The translations under genes were made by a program, and so were the position numbers. A stretch of DNA of 8,105 nt from Herpetosiphonaceae bacterium (GTDB lineage Bacteria; Chloroflexota; Chloroflexia; Chloroflexales; Kallotenuaceae). Each line of letters begins with the position of its first letter. Positions within the stretch are counted from its first letter, which is position 1. Positions 5,469 to 8,105 of the stretch are shown here, piece by piece. Below the pieces are notes generated by a model, which was not told where the DNA came from, ran no database searches, and was given only the letters and a program-made list of their open reading frames with translations. The stretch lies in contig JASKZZ010000392.1 of the NCBI GenBank assembly GCA_030147335.1, positions 1 through 8,105 of the forward strand, written 5' to 3'.

Positions 5469-8105
5469 TGTAGATGCTGATCGTCGGCTTCTTCATCGAA
5501 TACTTGCTGGGTTAGCTCAAGCAGTTGTTGCGGCGTGAAAGGTTTTTGCAGAAAGCGCGTTGTCGCAAGTTCGCTGTAACGTGTTGTAATGGCTTGCTCA
5601 TTGTAGCCGCTCATTAACACAACCTGCACGTTTGGACGTAGTTCACGAAGCGCTTGTAACACGTGATCGCCGCCTAGTTGTGGCATGGTCAAGTCAAGCA
5701 AAACACAGCGAATAGAATCGCTCTGCTTGGCAAAGATCGCAATGCCTGCTTGTCCGTCATTTGCTGTAATAACCGTGTACCCTGCTCGTTCAAGCACCCG
5801 CGCGACCAGTTTCCGTACGGACTCTTCATCGTCGACCACAAGAACAATCCCCTGCTGCTTGGGCGACGTTTGTGTTTGCTGCGACAACATCTTCTCGTCA
5901 ATACCCCTCACGCTGGTTGGCAAAAGTACGGTAAAGGTTGTGCCTTGTTCGGGTACGCTGTGAACCAGTAAGCCTCCGTGGTGACGACGTACAATTCCCT
6001 GCACGGCTGCCAAGCCTAGCCCACGGCCAACAAATTTGGTCGTGTAAAAGGGATCAAACATGTGCGTAATTGTGTCGTTGTCCATTCCGCTGCCAGTATC
6101 GACCACCCTAAAATAAACGTACTCACCAGGCTCCAGTTCATCCATGCCTACAACTGCTGCCGGCACTGCTTTGTCAAACTGAACGACACCGGTTGTTAGC
6201 GTGATTGAGCCGTTAGAATCACCAATAGCTTCGGACGCGTTGATAACGATATTCATCACGACCTGGCGCAGCTGTGTTTTATCTGCTTCAACTACCGGCA
6301 GGTGTTGAGCAAGCTCATACTCAATGACGGCAGTTTTGCTGATGGAAGCGCTCATTAAGCCGGTCATCTCTAAAACCAGCGCGTTGAGATCTAATCGTTG
6401 CATTGTTAAATGGCCACGGCCTGCATAGGCCAGCATTTGTTGAGTCAGATCGGCGGCACGGCGTGATGCAAGCTCAATCTGCGCAACCGATTCAAACGCA
6501 GGACTATCATCCGCCAAATCCAACAAGGCTAGACCAGCATTACCCATAATTGCCGCAAGCAGGTTATTGAAGTCGTGGGCAATGCCTCCGGCAAGCAGAC
6601 CCAGGCTTTCGAGCTTCTGAGTTTCTTGCAGCTTACGTTCAAGCACCTGTCGCTCAGCGTCGGCGCGGACGCGTTCAGAAATATCGGTCAACAACACCAT
6701 CATCGCTGGTCGTCCATCGAAGTCGAACCGACGTGCTCGGACTTCTACATCAATCAATGTTCCATCTCGTTTGTAGTGGCGCGCAGGATAGTACGGTTTA
6801 CGCGGTAGCTGATGTTTGTCAAAGCCTTGAAGAAGCGATGGAACATCGGTATCGGGACGAATATCTTTGATCGTCATCGCCAAAAACTCGTCGCGCGAGT
6901 AGCCATAGTGTTGTACAGCAGCTTCGTTGACGGCGAGAAATGCCAGCGTAGCTAGATCAAAAACCCACATGGGATGGGGATTAGACTCGAAGAGGAGTCG
7001 GTAGCGCTCTTCGGATCGTTGGAGCAATTCAGCGGTTTTTTGCTGTGCTGTTATATCGTAGGTGATGCCCAAAATATTCTGGATCGTGCCATCGCTAGCA
7101 AGAACTGGGACGTATGTCACAAGCGCGTGAACCGTAGCGTCGGGAAACGTAATGCATATTTGGCCCGAATTAGTCGCGCGTGTTGCAACGGCTTGATGTA
7201 GCAAGGGCAGGTAGGTGTCGGTATAAGCTGGGGGGAAAAGTTCAGCGTCAGTTCTGCCAAGTATCTCATGTTCCCTGTAACCGCTGCGTACGATGCCATA
7301 CTGGTTTATAACCTTGATGCGTAGATGCTCATCGTAGATGACAAAGGTGTATGGAAAGTGCTCAACTGCGACTCGGAAGCGAAACTCGCTGGTCCGCAGC
7401 ATCTCTTCGGTTTGTCGCTGCTCGGTTATATCTTGGATTGTTCCAATATGACCAATAACAGTTCCTTCATTATCTTTCAGCGCTGCGTGATGCGCTCTTA
7501 GCCAACTTAGGTGAGCGTCGGGACGCGAATAACGATATTCAGCCGTCAATTCCTGCCCTGCTTGCATTTGGATCCGCCATTGGTCAAGCACACGGTCGCG
7601 TTCGTCGGGATGGATCAAGCTCGACCAATGTGTGCTGAGTATTTCCTCCGGATTAGAGCCAAGCATTGCTTGGAAATGCTGGTTGGTATAGGTGAAGTAT
7701 CCGTCTGCGTTGGCGAGAAACATACCAACTGGAGAAGTGTCGCAAATGATCCGAAACATGTGATCGTTGTGGCCTTGCGCGTTTTCTGGCAAAGAGTTTG
7801 TCGGGGTCTGATCCTTGCGCTGTTGCCAATGAGCCGCACCTTCTCCCGCCTGCGTTCTTGCTGATAATCGTAGATGCAGCTCTAGCTCGTTGACGAGTCC
7901 CGCCGCTAGCTCACGCAAGAATACAATCTCGCGTTCAGCCCAAGCTCGTGGCTGGTGAGCTGCAATGGTTAATGCGCCAACTACATGACCATCGCTTGTA
8001 GATAACGGCGCGCTTGCCAATGCTGCATAGCCCTGCGTGGTGATGTAGGGAGTAAACTCCACCGGTGCTGCATGCATGGTATCGACACGCAAGACTGATG
8101 TGCGC
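5465..8105 (-). CDS. Hybrid sensor histidine kinase, GAF-PAS-PAS-PAS-HisKA-HATPase-REC (5' end cut by window edge)
   Basis: About 879 codons are visible. Counting from the codon at 8092, the domains are: the C-terminal half of a GAF domain (1-75, with APLSTSDGHVVGALTI), three PAS/PAC units (about 110-225, 233-350, 365-475), a HisKA dimerisation helix with GGIAHDFNNLL (phospho-acceptor His 506), an HATPase with N box NIVINASEA (614-622), G1 DTGSGM (665-670), F box DPFYTTK (680-686) and G2 GRGLGLAAV (689-697), and a C-terminal receiver (about 748-865). The receiver has acidic DD 754-755, phospho-acceptor Asp 800 in LLDLTMP, Ser 828 and Lys 850. No membrane segment is visible, so a cytoplasmic sensor is likely. 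The ligand is unknown. The frame continues to the right edge without a stop and the GAF domain is incomplete, so the TTG at 8092 is not the real start. The phosphorelay partner (an HPt protein) is not in the window. Confidence 0.93.
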   Translation of the reverse strand, partial: RTSVLRVDTMHAAPVEFTPYITTQGYAALASAPLSTSDGHVVGALTIAAHQPRAWAEREIVFLRELAAGLVNELELHLRLSARTQAGEGAAHWQQRKDQTPTNSLPENAQGHNDHMFRIICDTSPVGMFLANADGYFTYTNQHFQAMLGSNPEEILSTHWSSLIHPDERDRVLDQWRIQMQAGQELTAEYRYSRPDAHLSWLRAHHAALKDNEGTVIGHIGTIQDITEQRQTEEMLRTSEFRFRVAVEHFPYTFVIYDEHLRIKVINQYGIVRSGYREHEILGRTDAELFPPAYTDTYLPLLHQAVATRATNSGQICITFPDATVHALVTYVPVLASDGTIQNILGITYDITAQQKTAELLQRSEERYRLLFESNPHPMWVFDLATLAFLAVNEAAVQHYGYSRDEFLAMTIKDIRPDTDVPSLLQGFDKHQLPRKPYYPARHYKRDGTLIDVEVRARRFDFDGRPAMMVLLTDISERVRADAERQVLERKLQETQKLESLGLLAGGIAHDFNNLLAAIMGNAGLALLDLADDSPAFESVAQIELASRRAADLTQQMLAYAGRGHLTMQRLDLNALVLEMTGLMSASISKTAVIEYELAQHLPVVEADKTQLRQVVMNIVINASEAIGDSNGSITLTTGVVQFDKAVPAAVVGMDELEPGEYVYFRVVDTGSGMDNDTITHMFDPFYTTKFVGRGLGLAAVQGIVRRHHGGLLVHSVPEQGTTFTVLLPTSVRGIDEKMLSQQTQTSPKQQGIVLVVDDEESVRKLVARVLERAGYTVITANDGQAGIAIFAKQSDSIRCVLLDLTMPQLGGDHVLQALRELRPNVQVVLMSGYNEQAITTRYSELATTRFLQKPFTPQQLLELTQQVFDEEADDQHLH

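Overview
The window is ordinary single-copy bacterial chromosome with roughly balanced G+C. The lineage is inferred, not proven. A Bacillus-like branched-chain 2-oxoacid dehydrogenase, a lipoprotein with an Ala/Ser/Pro/Thr linker, a secreted NTR/TIMP-like protein ending in an LPSTG sorting signal, and a multi-PAS hybrid kinase together suggest a monoderm-like, sortase-bearing bacterium. A mid-G+C member of Chloroflexota, for example Herpetosiphon-like, would fit. No tRNA, rRNA, CRISPR array, transposase or phage gene was seen.

Layout: (1) Positions 1-1743 on the minus strand hold the E1 alpha gene (bkdAA) followed by the E1 beta gene (bkdAB), which runs off the left edge. An extended -10 promoter candidate lies near 1909-1938 and would give a long leader containing a G+C-rich hairpin. 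(2) Positions 1744-2183 form a divergent intergenic region with a nested 37-bp palindrome at 2096-2132. (3) Positions 2184-3521 on the plus strand encode a PD40/TolB-like beta-propeller lipoprotein, closed by a clear intrinsic terminator at 3541-3578. (4) Positions 3579-4071 contain no gene but several dyads, a motif repeated elsewhere, and an ECF-type promoter candidate at 3999-4026. (5) Positions 4072-4701 on the plus strand encode the NTR/TIMP-like, sortase-anchored protein. (6) Positions 4854-5468 on the plus strand encode an ECF-family sigma factor with a GTG start. (7) Positions 5465-8105 on the minus strand encode a hybrid histidine kinase (GAF-PAS-PAS-PAS-HisKA-HATPase-REC) that is truncated by the right edge.

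The bkd genes form a metabolic operon: oxidative decarboxylation of branched-chain 2-oxoacids to acyl-CoA, feeding branched fatty acid synthesis or amino acid breakdown. The middle and right parts look like envelope and signalling functions. The most interesting possibility is a small unit in which the sigma factor at 4854 drives the NTR/TIMP-like surface protein just upstream of it, through the GGAACC-N16-CGTTAT element. The kinase and sigma genes converge and share a 4-bp TTAA containing both stop codons. No anti-sigma gene is visible, so what controls the sigma factor is unknown.
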